Assembly (NCBI RefSeq): GCF_001421245.1
Contig: NZ_LMKE01000028.1
Coordinates: forward strand, 1-64,000
Direction of reading: 5' to 3'
Length of the DNA stretch: 64,000 nt
Source of the DNA: Sphingomonas sp. Leaf10
GTDB lineage: Bacteria; Pseudomonadota; Alphaproteobacteria; Sphingomonadales; Sphingomonadaceae
Below are positions 26,407 to 35,037 of this stretch, piece after piece. The position numbers and the translations under genes were made by a program. Each line of letters opens with the position of its first letter. Position 1 is the stretch's first letter. Under the pieces are notes generated by a model. That model made no database searches. It was not told the origin of the DNA and was given only the letters and a program-made list of their open reading frames with translations.

Positions 26407-27633
26407 TCACGCTACCCAGTCGCGACCGAGCCGGCGGCTGGCGAGTGCCATCAGGGCGCCGGCGACCAGATACAGGCACAGTGCGGCGGCGATGGCGTAG
26501 CGCAGCGATTCGCTGCCGAAGGTCGGGGCGAGTCCCTTCGACAGCTGGCCGACGACCCAACTGCCCAGACCCAGCCCGATCAGGTTGTTGATGAGCAGGA
26601 AACAGGCCGAGGCGGTGGCGCGCATGTGCGCTGGCACGAGGTGCTGGACGGCGGTCAGGACCGGGCCGAGCCAGACATAGACCAGTGCCTGCGGGATCAC
26701 GAACAGCGCGAAGGCGGCGAGCCAGCCGCTCGACAACACGCCGGCAATGAACAACGGCGTGCCAAGGATGTAGCAGAGTGCGGGCAGCAGCGCATACCAG
26801 CGCTTGTTGCGTTGACCCAGCCGGTCACCGAGTGAGCCGCCAAGCAGGATGCCCGCCACGCCGCCACTCAAGAGCAGCGCGCCGAAGAACTGGCCGGTCT
26901 GGATCAGGTCGAGGCCGAAGCTGCGCATCATCAGGCTGGGCAGCCAGAAGCCGACGCCATAGCCGCACATCGACCCCGCCGCCGCGCCGAAGGCGAGCAG
27001 CCAGAAACTGGGCTTGGCGGCCAAGATGCCGAACACGCGGCCGACCGGGATACGGTCGGCGCTGGCGGTGGCACGCGGCGGATCCTTGACGATCCAGCGG
27101 AAGAACGGGGCAATGACGATGCCAGCCAACCCGACGGTGTAGAAGGCGGTGCGCCATTCCACCGCCTGCGCGATATAGCCGCCGAGCAGCACCCCGCCGG
27201 CCGCGCCCAAGGGGATGCCGAGCGAATAGATGGCGAGCGCGCGGGCGCGGCGTTCGGGGGGGAAGGTGTCGGCGATCAGCGCATAGGACGGGGCGACGCC
27301 GCCCGCCTCCCCTACCCCCACGCCGAGGCGGTACAGGAACATCTGGGTGAAATTCTGCGCGGTGCCGCACAGCGTGGTGAAGGCGCTCCATACGGCGAGG
27401 CTGATGGTGATGACCCAGGTGCGGCTGGTGCGGTCGGCGACCAGTGCGAGGGGGATCGCCAGCGTCGAATAGAGCGCGGCGAAGGCGATGCCGCCGAGCA
27501 TCCCCATCTGCCCGTCGTCGAGGCCGAGGTCGCGCTGGACTGGTTGGGCGAGGATTGCGAGGATCTGTCGGTCGAGGAAGTTGAAGCTGTAGACCAGCAG
27601 CAACATGGCGAGGGTGATGCGGGGGTTTTTCAT
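26407..27633 (-). CDS. MFS transporter, spinster-like
   Basis: Inner-membrane major-facilitator protein of 408 residues with 12 predicted helices. The N-terminus reads LAMLLLVYSFNFLDRQILAIL, the hallmark of the spinster-type MFS common in sphingomonads; the helix 2-3 loop has ALVADRTSRTWVITISLAVWS and helix 4-5 YRLGVGVGEAGGVAPSYALIAD. It lies downstream of a TonB receptor on the same strand with a TetR regulator beyond, which suggests an uptake module: receptor in the outer membrane, this carrier in the inner. Substrate unknown. Confidence 0.93.
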   Translation of the reverse strand: MKNPRITLAMLLLVYSFNFLDRQILAILAQPVQRDLGLDDGQMGMLGGIAFAALYSTLAIPLALVADRTSRTWVITISLAVWSAFTTLCGTAQNFTQMFLYRLGVGVGEAGGVAPSYALIADTFPPERRARALAIYSLGIPLGAAGGVLLGGYIAQAVEWRTAFYTVGLAGIVIAPFFRWIVKDPPRATASADRIPVGRVFGILAAKPSFWLLAFGAAAGSMCGYGVGFWLPSLMMRSFGLDLIQTGQFFGALLLSGGVAGILLGGSLGDRLGQRNKRWYALLPALCYILGTPLFIAGVLSSGWLAAFALFVIPQALVYVWLGPVLTAVQHLVPAHMRATASACFLLINNLIGLGLGSWVVGQLSKGLAPTFGSESLRYAIAAALCLYLVAGALMALASRRLGRDWVA

Positions 27634-27643
27634 GTCGGCCCTC

Positions 27644-27784
27644 TAACTCCTCCCCGCTCCGCGAGGAGGGGGACCATGCGTAGCATGGTGGAGGGGGGGC
27701 GCCACCTCCACCGCCGTTGCGACTGGGGACACCCCCCTCCACCACCGCTTCGCGGCGGTCCCCCTCCCCACAAAGTGGGGAGGA
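27644..27784. repeat. Paired-hairpin intergenic repeat (family C) between MFS and TonB receptor
   Basis: Left: CTCCTCCCCGCTCCGCGAGG...CATGCGTAGCATGGTGGAGG. Right: CCTCCACCACCGCTTCGCGG...CCCCACAAAGTGGGGAGGA. Halves are mutually complementary and each folds on itself. It sits inside the likely TBDR-MFS operon. Confidence 0.75.
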
Positions 27785-27785
27785 T

Positions 27786-30023
27786 TTAGAAGCGCACCTC
27801 GAACGTGGCGGTCGCGGTGCGGGGCGGGCCGTAATAGCCGATGATCGAATTGCCGAAGAGCGCGCCGGGGAAGTTGTAGCCCCCGACCCGATAGCGTTGG
27901 TCGGTCAGGTTGCGCAGCGCCATGCCGATCCGGTAGCGGCCATCGCCCGAAATCCAGTTGGCCGAGGCGTTGACCAGCGCATAGCCGTCCTGATCGAGCG
28001 CGGGCGTCGGGATTTCGAACAGCGCGTAATCGCTGCGCAGCGTCACTTCGGGCGTTACCGACAGCGATCCACCAGCGAAATCGGTCGAGGCGGTGAAGGA
28101 GGCGGCGGCGGTGAATTCGGGTGTATTTTGGAACACGCGCTGGTTCGAGACGTCGACCGGCGTGGTGCCGCCGCCGATGAAGGTCAGGAATTCCTTGTAG
28201 TCGGCATTGGTGTAGCCGAACGATACCTGCGCCGAGAAATTGCGCGACGGGACCATCCGCCCCTCGATCTCCAGGCCGTAGATGTCCGCCTTACCGGCAT
28301 TGTCGACGAAGCTGGCGATGCCGCCATTCACATTGGGCACCTGAATGGTGACTTGCTGGTCGGTATAGCGTGAATAATAGCCGGCCATGTTGAGGAACAG
28401 TGTGCGGTCGAGGAACGCGCCCTTCATGCCGATTTCGTAGCTGGTGATCTTTTCGGGGTCGTAGCCATTGACGGTCGTCGGCGTGAACACCGCGTCGCCG
28501 CGCATGTCGAAGCCGCCTGATTTGAACCCCCTGCCCCATGACGCGTAGAGGTTCAGATCCTGACGCGGCTCGTAGCTGATCGAGACACGCGGGGTGAACT
28601 GGTCGAAGCTGCGGTCGTTGGTGTAATCGGTGCGGATCAGCCCCGGCACGGCGGCGGCATTGCCGAAGCGGGGCGAACGGATGCCGGTATAGTTGCGGCG
28701 GAACACCGTGCCGGTCTTGTCATCCTTGGTATAGCGCAGGCCCGCCGAGACCTTCAGCCGGTCGGTCAGGTCGTAGCTGACGTCGCCGAACGCAGCATAG
28801 CTTTTGGTCCTGACCTGTCCTGAGGTCAGCGTGGTCAGGTTGAGGCCGCCGAGCACGGTGTCGAACGCGCCCGACGCATCGGCGTTGAGGTAATAGAGGC
28901 CGACGACGCCCTGCACCCGATCGCCCTCGATCAGCAGTTGCAGTTCCTGCGTGAATTGCCAGTCGTCATATTCGGCGGGCACGTCCAAGGTCGGCAGCGC
29001 GGTGTTGTCGAAATCGATGACGGTGTTGGTGGCACCTTCGCGATAGGCGCTGATGGATTTGAAGGTCAGCAGGTCGGATAACTGGAACTCGCCGGTCAGT
29101 GACAGGCCCTGCGCCACGACGCGGTTGCGGTCGCCGATCCCCGCGCGGGTGTCGTAGACGCTGGCGGTCGGCGCATAGCGGGCGTCGGTGCCGTTCCCGA
29201 GCAGTCGGGTGCCGTGGCGCGGGTTCGACTTGTCGAGCGTGCGATCGCCGGCGAGGCGCACGAAGATGCTGTCGGTCGGGGTCCATTCGGCCGAAACGCG
29301 CGCGGCCAGCACGTCCTTGTCATACTGGTCGGCGCCGGTGGTCAGGTTGGTGCCGTATCCGTCGCGCTTGTACCGCGCGACCGCGCCGCCGATCGAGAAC
29401 GTGTCGCCCAGCGGCACCGTCACCTGCCCGATCAGGTCGAGCTGGTTATAGGCGCCATAGGAGGCGCGCGCGGTGCCGACGAAGTCGTTGCCGAGCCGCT
29501 TGGTCACATATTTGATCGCGCCGCCGATGGTGTTGCGGCCATAGAGCGTGCCCTGCGGCCCGCGCAGCACCTCGACCCGTTCGACGTCGAAGATATCGAG
29601 CACCGCGCCCTGCGGGCGGGCGACATAGACGTCGTCGAGATACAGGCCGACGCCGGGTTCGAAGCCCCAGAGCGGATCCTGCTGGCCGACGCCGCGGCTG
29701 AACGCGATCAGGGTGGAATTGGAACCGCGCGCGATTTGCAGCGTCAGGTTGGGGGTCTTGTCCTGCAACGCGGTGATGTCGACCGCGCCGGTGCGGGTCA
29801 GTTGATCGCCGGTCACGACCGACATGGCGATCGGCACGTCGATCACGCTTTCGGCGCGACGGCGGGCAGTGACGACGATGTCGCCATCGCCCTGATCCTC
29901 GACCACCGATGCCGTTTCGGCGGGGGTTTCGGGTGGCGTTTCGGTGGTTTGCGCAAGCGCCGGTGCGGTGACGAGTGCCGCCCCCATCAGCAAACCGGCG
30001 CGGATTCCGAACGTGCGACGCAT
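27786..30023 (-). CDS. TonB-dependent receptor
   Basis: Outer-membrane active transporter of 745 residues. Signal peptide ending ALAQ, TonB box DIVVTARRR near residue 50, plug domain (DVPIAMSVVTGDQL...VLRGPQGTLYGRNTIGGAIKYVTK) and a 22-strand barrel closing in ...TATFEVRF with the terminal Phe. No STN signalling domain, so no sigma/anti-sigma control. Its sequence is of the general sphingomonad type tied to aromatic, steroid or terpenoid substrates, but nothing here fixes the ligand. It leads the MFS gene and is divergent from the TetR gene, its likely regulator. Confidence 0.95.
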   Translation of the reverse strand: MRRTFGIRAGLLMGAALVTAPALAQTTETPPETPAETASVVEDQGDGDIVVTARRRAESVIDVPIAMSVVTGDQLTRTGAVDITALQDKTPNLTLQIARGSNSTLIAFSRGVGQQDPLWGFEPGVGLYLDDVYVARPQGAVLDIFDVERVEVLRGPQGTLYGRNTIGGAIKYVTKRLGNDFVGTARASYGAYNQLDLIGQVTVPLGDTFSIGGAVARYKRDGYGTNLTTGADQYDKDVLAARVSAEWTPTDSIFVRLAGDRTLDKSNPRHGTRLLGNGTDARYAPTASVYDTRAGIGDRNRVVAQGLSLTGEFQLSDLLTFKSISAYREGATNTVIDFDNTALPTLDVPAEYDDWQFTQELQLLIEGDRVQGVVGLYYLNADASGAFDTVLGGLNLTTLTSGQVRTKSYAAFGDVSYDLTDRLKVSAGLRYTKDDKTGTVFRRNYTGIRSPRFGNAAAVPGLIRTDYTNDRSFDQFTPRVSISYEPRQDLNLYASWGRGFKSGGFDMRGDAVFTPTTVNGYDPEKITSYEIGMKGAFLDRTLFLNMAGYYSRYTDQQVTIQVPNVNGGIASFVDNAGKADIYGLEIEGRMVPSRNFSAQVSFGYTNADYKEFLTFIGGGTTPVDVSNQRVFQNTPEFTAAASFTASTDFAGGSLSVTPEVTLRSDYALFEIPTPALDQDGYALVNASANWISGDGRYRIGMALRNLTDQRYRVGGYNFPGALFGNSIIGYYGPPRTATATFEVRF

Positions 30024-30092
30024 CGACCTCTCCCTGCATGGACGCCACCCATTTGGCCGGGTTGTACGTCGTTGCGCTTGGCTATACTGAAA

Positions 30093-30110
30093 GCTGAACC
30101 GGGTTTCAAC
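30093..30110. promoter_or_regulatory. Imperfect palindrome in the TBDR-TetR divergent promoter
   Basis: GCTGAACCGGGTTTCAAC (18 bp), with matching ends GYTGAA/TTCARC, 27 bp before the TetR ATG. A TATACT -10-like hexamer lies at 30083-30088, just upstream. It is a fair candidate operator for the TetR protein acting on both genes. Confidence 0.4.
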
Positions 30111-30136
30111 TTCCGCCCGGACCGGGGAGGAAATTT

Positions 30137-30778
30137 ATGGCCGAGACGGGGGCGAGCAGCAGCGGCGACGACAAGATGCCGCGCACCGAACGCGGTCGTC
30201 GCACGCGTCGCACGATCCTCGACGCCGCCGCCGCCGAGTTCGGGGAAAGGGGGTTTCACGAAGGATCGATCAGCGGGATTACGCGGCGCGCCGGTGTGGC
30301 GCTGGGCAGTTTCTACACCTATTTCGATTCGAAGGACGCGGTGTTCCGGGCGCTGGTCGCCGATATGTCGGCACAGGTGCGCGATCATGTCGCACCGGCG
30401 ATTCGCGAGGCCGACGGGCAGATTGCGGCGGAGCGGGCCGGGTTGCTGGAATTCATCCGCTTCGTCCGCGCGCACAAGGAAATCTATCGGATCATCGACG
30501 AGGCCGAGTTCGTCGATCCAGCGAGCTTCCGCCTGCATTATTCGACGACCGCCGACCGGATCGCGGCGCGGCTGCGTGCGGCGGCGGAACGGGGCGAGGT
30601 TTCGGACAAGGTGTCCGAAATCCATGCCTGGGCAATCATGGGCATGAACGTGTTTCTGGGGCTGCGCTACGGCGTGTGGGACGAGGATCGTTCGCCGGAG
30701 GATGTGGCCGACGCGGTCGCAGTGTTGCTGGCGCGGGGGATGGTTGGTTCAAGCGAAGGCGCGAAGAAGGAAGATTAG
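30137..30778 (+). CDS. TetR/AcrR-family regulator
   Basis: 213 residues. Helix-turn-helix at about 18-65: RTRRTILDAAAAEFGERGFHEGSISGITRRAGVALGSFYTYFDSK-type signature split here as AGVALGSFYTYFDSKDAVF. The ligand domain (70-205) is of the type found beside spinster MFS and TonB receptor genes. GGAGGAAATTT precedes the ATG. The last codons (GSSEGAKKED and stop) are encoded by the outer arm of a family A repeat, so the C-terminus may have been replaced. Probably represses the divergent receptor and itself. Confidence 0.93.
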   Translation: MAETGASSSGDDKMPRTERGRRTRRTILDAAAAEFGERGFHEGSISGITRRAGVALGSFYTYFDSKDAVFRALVADMSAQVRDHVAPAIREADGQIAAERAGLLEFIRFVRAHKEIYRIIDEAEFVDPASFRLHYSTTADRIAARLRAAAERGEVSDKVSEIHAWAIMGMNVFLGLRYGVWDEDRSPEDVADAVAVLLARGMVGSSEGAKKED

Positions 30779-31013
30779 GGGTTCGCGCGGAGGCGCGGAG
30801 GCGCGGAGGCGCGGAGACGCGGAGACGCGGAGACGCGGAGACGCGGAGACGCGGAGACGCGGAGGGGTTGTGCGCCGGGCGTGACCTCCGCGAACGGCAG
30901 ACGGCTCGCTTTTTGGTGGCGGGAAAAGAGGGCTGCTTCGCAGCGACCGCCCTGCCCTTCTCTGCGCCTCCGCGCCTCTGCGCGAAATCCGATCTTCGCG
31001 CCCTTCGCGCGAA
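30747..31013. repeat. Family A long inverted-repeat element, copy 4, with octamer expansion
   Basis: Outer left arm (TTCAAGCGAAGGCGCGAAG) lies inside the TetR coding end; outer right arm is CTTCGCGCCCTTCGCGCGAA. The inner right arm CTCCGCGCCTCTGCGCGAAA is like other copies, whereas the inner left arm is expanded into octamer repeats. Confidence 0.88.
30786..30865. repeat. Ten tandem 8-bp repeats CGCGGAGR
   Basis: Units in order: CGCGGAGG three times, CGCGGAGA six times, CGCGGAGG once. An exact 80-bp tract, without spacers. It is an expansion of the unit that builds the family A arms, so replication slippage is the simplest origin. Confidence 0.95.
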
Positions 31014-31015
31014 CC

Positions 31016-31534
31016 CTATTTCTTGAGCAGGTCCTTGAGGCCGCCAAGCGCCGACAGCGGCCCCGCCTCTTCCTCCTTCAGCACGCCTGCGGCGCGCAAC
31101 GCTTCTTCGGCATGGGGGCTGCGTGGGTAGGGATCGAGCGCGAGCGCGAGCGTTTCGGCGGCGGCTTCGCCGAGGTCGATCGATGACCCGGCATAGAACA
31201 TCGTGTCCATGGCGTCGTCGTCGAGTTCGAGTTCGCCGCTCTCCACGCTGCCTTCGGGCAAAAAGCGCAGCGTGAAGGATTCGTCGACCGACTCGGGCAC
31301 CGGTTCGCCGCTGGCGACGCAAGGCTGCGCGACCTCGGCCGTCAGCCGACCGGTGGCGACGATGCCGGCGGCATCGCGGCGCAGGCTGTAGTCCGCCTCG
31401 AGCGAATCGAGCGCGAGCAGGCCGAAGCGGCCCATCAGGCGGCGGCGTTCGTCGGCATCGGCGGCGATGTGCTGTTTCAATTCGCCCTCCCCGATCTGGT
31501 CGATGCGGACGGGGCGGTGGAATTCGGGGGTCAT
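31016..31534 (-). CDS. DUF177 (YceD-like) protein
   Basis: 172 residues with the DUF177 pattern: RPVRIDQIG at the start, LEADYSLRRDAAGIVATGRL and VAQPCVASGEPVPESVDESF (the conserved C of the family present once), then an acidic DDDAMDTMFYAGSSIDLGEAAAETLAL-type end. The family is linked to 23S rRNA/50S assembly or to rpmF expression in other bacteria. Its 4-bp overlap with the preceding ubiquinol-cytochrome c chaperone gene is the usual alphaproteobacterial order. Confidence 0.9.
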   Translation of the reverse strand: MTPEFHRPVRIDQIGEGELKQHIAADADERRRLMGRFGLLALDSLEADYSLRRDAAGIVATGRLTAEVAQPCVASGEPVPESVDESFTLRFLPEGSVESGELELDDDAMDTMFYAGSSIDLGEAAAETLALALDPYPRSPHAEEALRAAGVLKEEEAGPLSALGGLKDLLKK

Positions 31535-32043
31535 TCGGGCAGCTTTCCAGCAAGAAGATCGTCGACCGATACGGTATCGAGCGCGGCGCGCAGCCGGCGC
31601 AGATGTGCCGCGACGTAAACGAGCGCATGGGCATCGGGTTCGACGCCGCGATAGAGGTTGCGGACCAGCGCCGCTTCGAACGAACCGTCGACCAGCCCGT
31701 CACGATACGCGCCCAGTCGCCCGCCGAGCATCGCCATCATCCGCCCGATATGCTTGCCGACGACCATGTCGCCGAAACCGATCTGGCGCAGTTGCCCGTC
31801 CATGTCGTCGACGAAACATTCGGCGAGCGACGCGGCGGGCGCGGCCCCTGCCCCCTCGCCTTCCAGTCGCAGCATGACCATGGCGAGGATCGCGGCGATC
31901 ATGTCGAACCGGCCGTCGAGCGTGTCGGGCACCTGGCCCTCCAGATACCAATGCGGTTGCCGCCCGCGCGCGACGACCGCGTCGTACAGGGTGGCGGCGA
32001 CGCGTGGGGGCGGCGCGCGACGGAACAGGCGTGGCAGGCGCAT
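31531..32043 (-). CDS. Ubiquinol-cytochrome c chaperone family protein (CBP3-like)
   Basis: 170 residues. Matches the Cbp3/UQCC1 chaperone family of the bc1 complex: YDAVVARGRQPHWYLEGQVPDTLDGRFDMIAAILAM at the start (residues 20-55), then CFVDDMDGQLRQIGFGDMVVGKHIGRMMAMLGGRLGAY. It helps assembly of cytochrome b. It overlaps the DUF177 gene by 4 bp. ATG at 32043. Confidence 0.93.
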   Translation of the reverse strand: MRLPRLFRRAPPPRVAATLYDAVVARGRQPHWYLEGQVPDTLDGRFDMIAAILAMVMLRLEGEGAGAAPAASLAECFVDDMDGQLRQIGFGDMVVGKHIGRMMAMLGGRLGAYRDGLVDGSFEAALVRNLYRGVEPDAHALVYVAAHLRRLRAALDTVSVDDLLAGKLPE

Positions 32044-32159
32044 GACTCTCCGGCAGACAAAGGCGCGCTTGTGGATAACGCGGGTCCGTCATATTGAACG
32101 CGTGGCCGCGCGATGCAATCGGGCGTGGCCCGGTCGCGCGTTCGCTGGACGGAGATTTT

Positions 32160-32636
32160 ATGGTTCGCTTCCCCACCCGTGGCGCAGTGGCGCTGATGAT
32201 CGCCTGTGCCGCGGCGGGCCTGGGAGGCTGCACGAAGCTGCGCAGCCATCAGGGCTATGTCATCGATCCCGATCTGGTCAACGCGGTGCAGCCGGGCGTC
32301 GATACCCGCCAGTCGGTGTTGCAGACGCTGGGCACCCCGACCTTCGTCGGGCAGTTTTCGGACCGCGAATGGTTCTATCTGTCGCGCGACAGCCGCAATC
32401 TGGCGTTCAACCGCCCGCGCGCCGTCGACCAGACGACGCTGAAGATCACCTTCGATCCATCGGGCAACGTGACCAAGATCGACCGGACCGGTATCGATCA
32501 GGTCGTCGGCATCAGCCCGTCGGACAAGAAGACGCCGACACTGGGCCGCGAATCGAACTTCTTCAGCGACCTGTTCGGCAATATCGGTACCGTTGGTGCG
32601 CCGGGTACGGGTGGACCGGGACCGGGCCAGCAATAA
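32160..32636 (+). CDS. bamE: Outer-membrane assembly lipoprotein BamE (SmpA/OmlA)
   Basis: 158 residues from the ATG at 32160, which has GGAGA upstream; the open frame extends back to 32094 without a better start. Signal with lipobox LGGC, then the BamE fold: HQGYVIDPDLVNAVQPGVDTRQSVLQTLGTPT (helical hairpin) and strands ending GNVTKIDRTGID. A Gly/Pro-rich tail ends the protein. BamE stabilises the BAM complex that inserts outer-membrane barrels. Confidence 0.93.
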   Translation: MVRFPTRGAVALMIACAAAGLGGCTKLRSHQGYVIDPDLVNAVQPGVDTRQSVLQTLGTPTFVGQFSDREWFYLSRDSRNLAFNRPRAVDQTTLKITFDPSGNVTKIDRTGIDQVVGISPSDKKTPTLGRESNFFSDLFGNIGTVGAPGTGGPGPGQQ

Positions 32637-32667
32637 GGGTTGGGGAGGGGCCTCGCTCCTTCCTTAG

Positions 32668-32762
32668 CGTCATCCCCGCGTAGGCGGGGATCCATAACCG
32701 CTGCACCAGCGATCGATCCGCAACGTCGGCGCATATGGATTCCCGCCTGCGCGGGAATGACG
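32668..32762. repeat. Family B inverted repeat, copy 2
   Basis: CGTCATCCCCGCGTAGGCGG at the left, GATTCCCGCCTGCGCGGGAA then TGACG at the right. The 40-bp centre (GATCCGCAACGTCGGCGCAT) resembles that of the copy at 53949. It lies between bamE and the next gene. Confidence 0.85.
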
Positions 32763-32900
32763 TTCGCGAGAGCGTGCAATAACAGCGAACCGTCGAAAAC
32801 GGTCTACCCAACCCTTTCAAAAAGCTGACAAGCGCATTCGCCGGTCGTTCAGCGCGACTCGGGCATCCCGTCGTCATCCACCGAGGACGGGAGAGAGTAT

Positions 32901-33410
32901 ATGCGTAAGATCATCCTCGCCATGCTGGCCGCGACGGTCGCCGTGCCGACCATGGCCGCACCTGCCGCCGCGCAATCGGCGCGCGAATTGCGGCGCGACC
33001 GGGCCGACTATCGGGACGCCCGGCAGGAGTATAACCGCGCGTTGCGGTATGGCAGCCGCCGCGACATTCGCGAGGAACGCCGCGACCTGAACCGGGCGCG
33101 GGCCGATTACCATCAGACGCTGCGCGAGCGGCAATGGCGGCGCGACGACTGGCGCGGCTATCGCAACGGCCATCGCGGGCAGTATGCGCGCGGCAACTGG
33201 AACGCGCCGTTCCGCTATCAAACATTTCGCCCCGGCGCGGCGGTCGGGCGTCCCTTTTATGGACAGCGTTACTGGGTGAACGAGCCGGGCCGGTATCGCC
33301 TGCCGCCGGCACGTGGGGCGCAGCGCTGGGTCCGCCATTATGACGACGTGCTGCTGGTCGATACCCGGCGCGGGCGGGTGATCGACGTCGTTCGCAATTT
33401 CTATTGGTAA
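32901..33410 (+). CDS. RcnB-like periplasmic protein
   Basis: 169 residues: signal peptide ending AAAQS, a highly charged Arg/Asp coil (ELRRDRADYRDARQEYNRAL and following), then the RcnB domain (PGRYRLPPARGAQRWVRHYDDVLLVDTRRGRVIDVV). RcnB is a periplasmic protein for nickel/cobalt homeostasis in E. coli; many sphingomonad members have no tested role. No metal-transport gene is nearby. ATG at 32901. Confidence 0.8.
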   Translation: MRKIILAMLAATVAVPTMAAPAAAQSARELRRDRADYRDARQEYNRALRYGSRRDIREERRDLNRARADYHQTLRERQWRRDDWRGYRNGHRGQYARGNWNAPFRYQTFRPGAAVGRPFYGQRYWVNEPGRYRLPPARGAQRWVRHYDDVLLVDTRRGRVIDVVRNFYW

Positions 33411-33444
33411 AACAACGAGCTGGGATCAAACCAAGCCCGCGGTT

Positions 33445-33476
33445 CGGCCGCGCCGTCGGTACGCTCGGCGCGGCCG
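33445..33476. terminator. Strong GC hairpin after the RcnB-like gene
   Basis: CGGCCGCGCCG and CGGCGCGGCCG arms (11 bp perfect) around TCGGTACGCT, 35 bases past the stop. No T-run. The rest of the 235-bp gap (33411-33645) is unremarkable except for AAAAATCTTAACC near 33560, a possible promoter region for the next gene. Confidence 0.5.
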
Positions 33477-33645
33477 GTGCGCGGGGGCACCAGTCCCGAA
33501 AGGGGATTTAGGACCGGTTTTGCGAACGTCCGGGACTCGCAACGGTTCATTCGCAACGCACAAAAATCTTAACCATGGTGTTCATGCTTTCGGTTGAGAC
33601 CGCTTGCCGCGCTGCCGGCTGTCCGAATAGCTTCGTATACGGGGC

Positions 33646-35037
33646 ATGTTGGGGGCAATCATGGATGCGGCGGTCGCGTGGATCGACGGTATCGCGCGCG
33701 AAACTATGTTGTTCGCCGCTGTCGGATTCCTGATCGGCGGCCTCGACGATCTGGCGGTCGATGCCGCGTATCTGGTGCGGGCGATCCGCAGGCGGTGGCG
33801 CGGATCGACGGTGCCGGTGATGGCCGATTTTCCACTGGCGACCTGTACCGGGCGGATCGCCGTGCTGGTGCCGGCATGGGACGAGGCGGCGGTGATCGGT
33901 GCGATGATGCGCGCGACGCTTGGCCGGTTCGACCATCCCGACTGGCGGCTCTATGCCGGGGCCTATCCCAATGATGCGGCGACGATCGCGGCGATCGGAG
34001 CGGTGGCGGCGGAGGACGGGCGTGTCCGGATGGTGCTGACGCCACGACCCGGGCCGACGACCAAGGCCGACTGCCTCAACGCGCTCTGGCGCGCGGTACT
34101 GGCCGACGGCGCGGCGGAGGGCAGGGCGTTCACCGCGATCGTGCTGCATGATGCCGAGGATGTCGTGCATCCCGGCGAATTGCGGCTGTACGACCATATG
34201 CTGCGCCATGCCGATGCAGTGCAGATTCCGGTGTTGCCGCTGCCCGATCCGGCGTCGCGATGGGTATCGGGGCACTATATCGACGAATTCGCCGAATCGC
34301 ATGGGAGGCAATTGCCGGTGCGCCATGCCTTGGGCGCTGGATTGCCGTTCGCCGGGGTCGGCTGCGCGATCTCGATCGCGATGCTGGCGCGGATCGCTGT
34401 GGCGCGCGGTGGGGTGCCGTTCGACGAAGCCAGCCTGACCGAGGATTACGAACTGGGCCTGACCGTCCGCGCGCTGGGCGGGCGCGGGGTGTTCGTCCAT
34501 GCGCGCGAAACGCCGCAGGGGCCGCCGGTCGCGGTGCGCGCCTATTTCCCGGCGACGCTCGCCACCGCGATCCGGCAAAAGGCGCGCTGGATGACCGGAA
34601 TAGCGCTGGCGGGATGGGACCGCACCGGCTGGCACCGCGGCTGGCGCGACCATTGGATGCGGATGCGCGACCGGCGCACGATCCTTGCCATTCCGGTACT
34701 CGCCATCGCCTATGTCGCGCTGCTTGCCTGGGGACTGGACGAGGCGGTGCATTGGTGGCGCGGTAGCGAGCCGGCGGCGATCGACGGTGACATGCTGTGG
34801 ATGCTGTATGCCAATGTCGCGCTGTTCCTGTGGCGGATGGCGGTGCGCTTCGGAATGGTGCGGCGGGCCTATGGCCGGCGCGAGGCGCTGCGATCGATCC
34901 CGCGCGTGTTCGTCAGCAATTTCGTGGCGCTGTTCGCGGCGCGGCGGGCGGTGGTGCGCTATGCGGCGCTGCTGCGCGGACAACCGGTGCGCTGGGACAA
35001 GACCGCGCATCATTTCCCGACCGACCTGCCGGCATGA
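33646..35037 (+). CDS. NfrB-like membrane glycosyltransferase (GT2)
   Basis: 463 residues. N-terminal helix LFAAVGFLIGGLDDLAVDAAYLVRA, then GT2 core: IAVLVPAWDEAAVIGAMMR, DAED (DxD-like, residues about 170), SLTEDYELGL (ED) and QKARWMTG (the QxxRW motif), then three C-terminal helices. This matches E. coli NfrB, the inner-membrane N4 phage receptor and exopolysaccharide synthase, in its first 450 residues. The c-di-GMP-binding MshEN extension of NfrB is absent. Start: ATG at 33646, or 33661 with GGGGG upstream. Overlaps the next gene by 4 bp. Confidence 0.85.
   Translation: MLGAIMDAAVAWIDGIARETMLFAAVGFLIGGLDDLAVDAAYLVRAIRRRWRGSTVPVMADFPLATCTGRIAVLVPAWDEAAVIGAMMRATLGRFDHPDWRLYAGAYPNDAATIAAIGAVAAEDGRVRMVLTPRPGPTTKADCLNALWRAVLADGAAEGRAFTAIVLHDAEDVVHPGELRLYDHMLRHADAVQIPVLPLPDPASRWVSGHYIDEFAESHGRQLPVRHALGAGLPFAGVGCAISIAMLARIAVARGGVPFDEASLTEDYELGLTVRALGGRGVFVHARETPQGPPVAVRAYFPATLATAIRQKARWMTGIALAGWDRTGWHRGWRDHWMRMRDRRTILAIPVLAIAYVALLAWGLDEAVHWWRGSEPAAIDGDMLWMLYANVALFLWRMAVRFGMVRRAYGRREALRSIPRVFVSNFVALFAARRAVVRYAALLRGQPVRWDKTAHHFPTDLPA

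Noticed and set aside
30786-30865. Tandem repeat tract as a CRISPR array
   Set aside because: Units are 8 bp and contiguous with no spacers; no cas genes are present.
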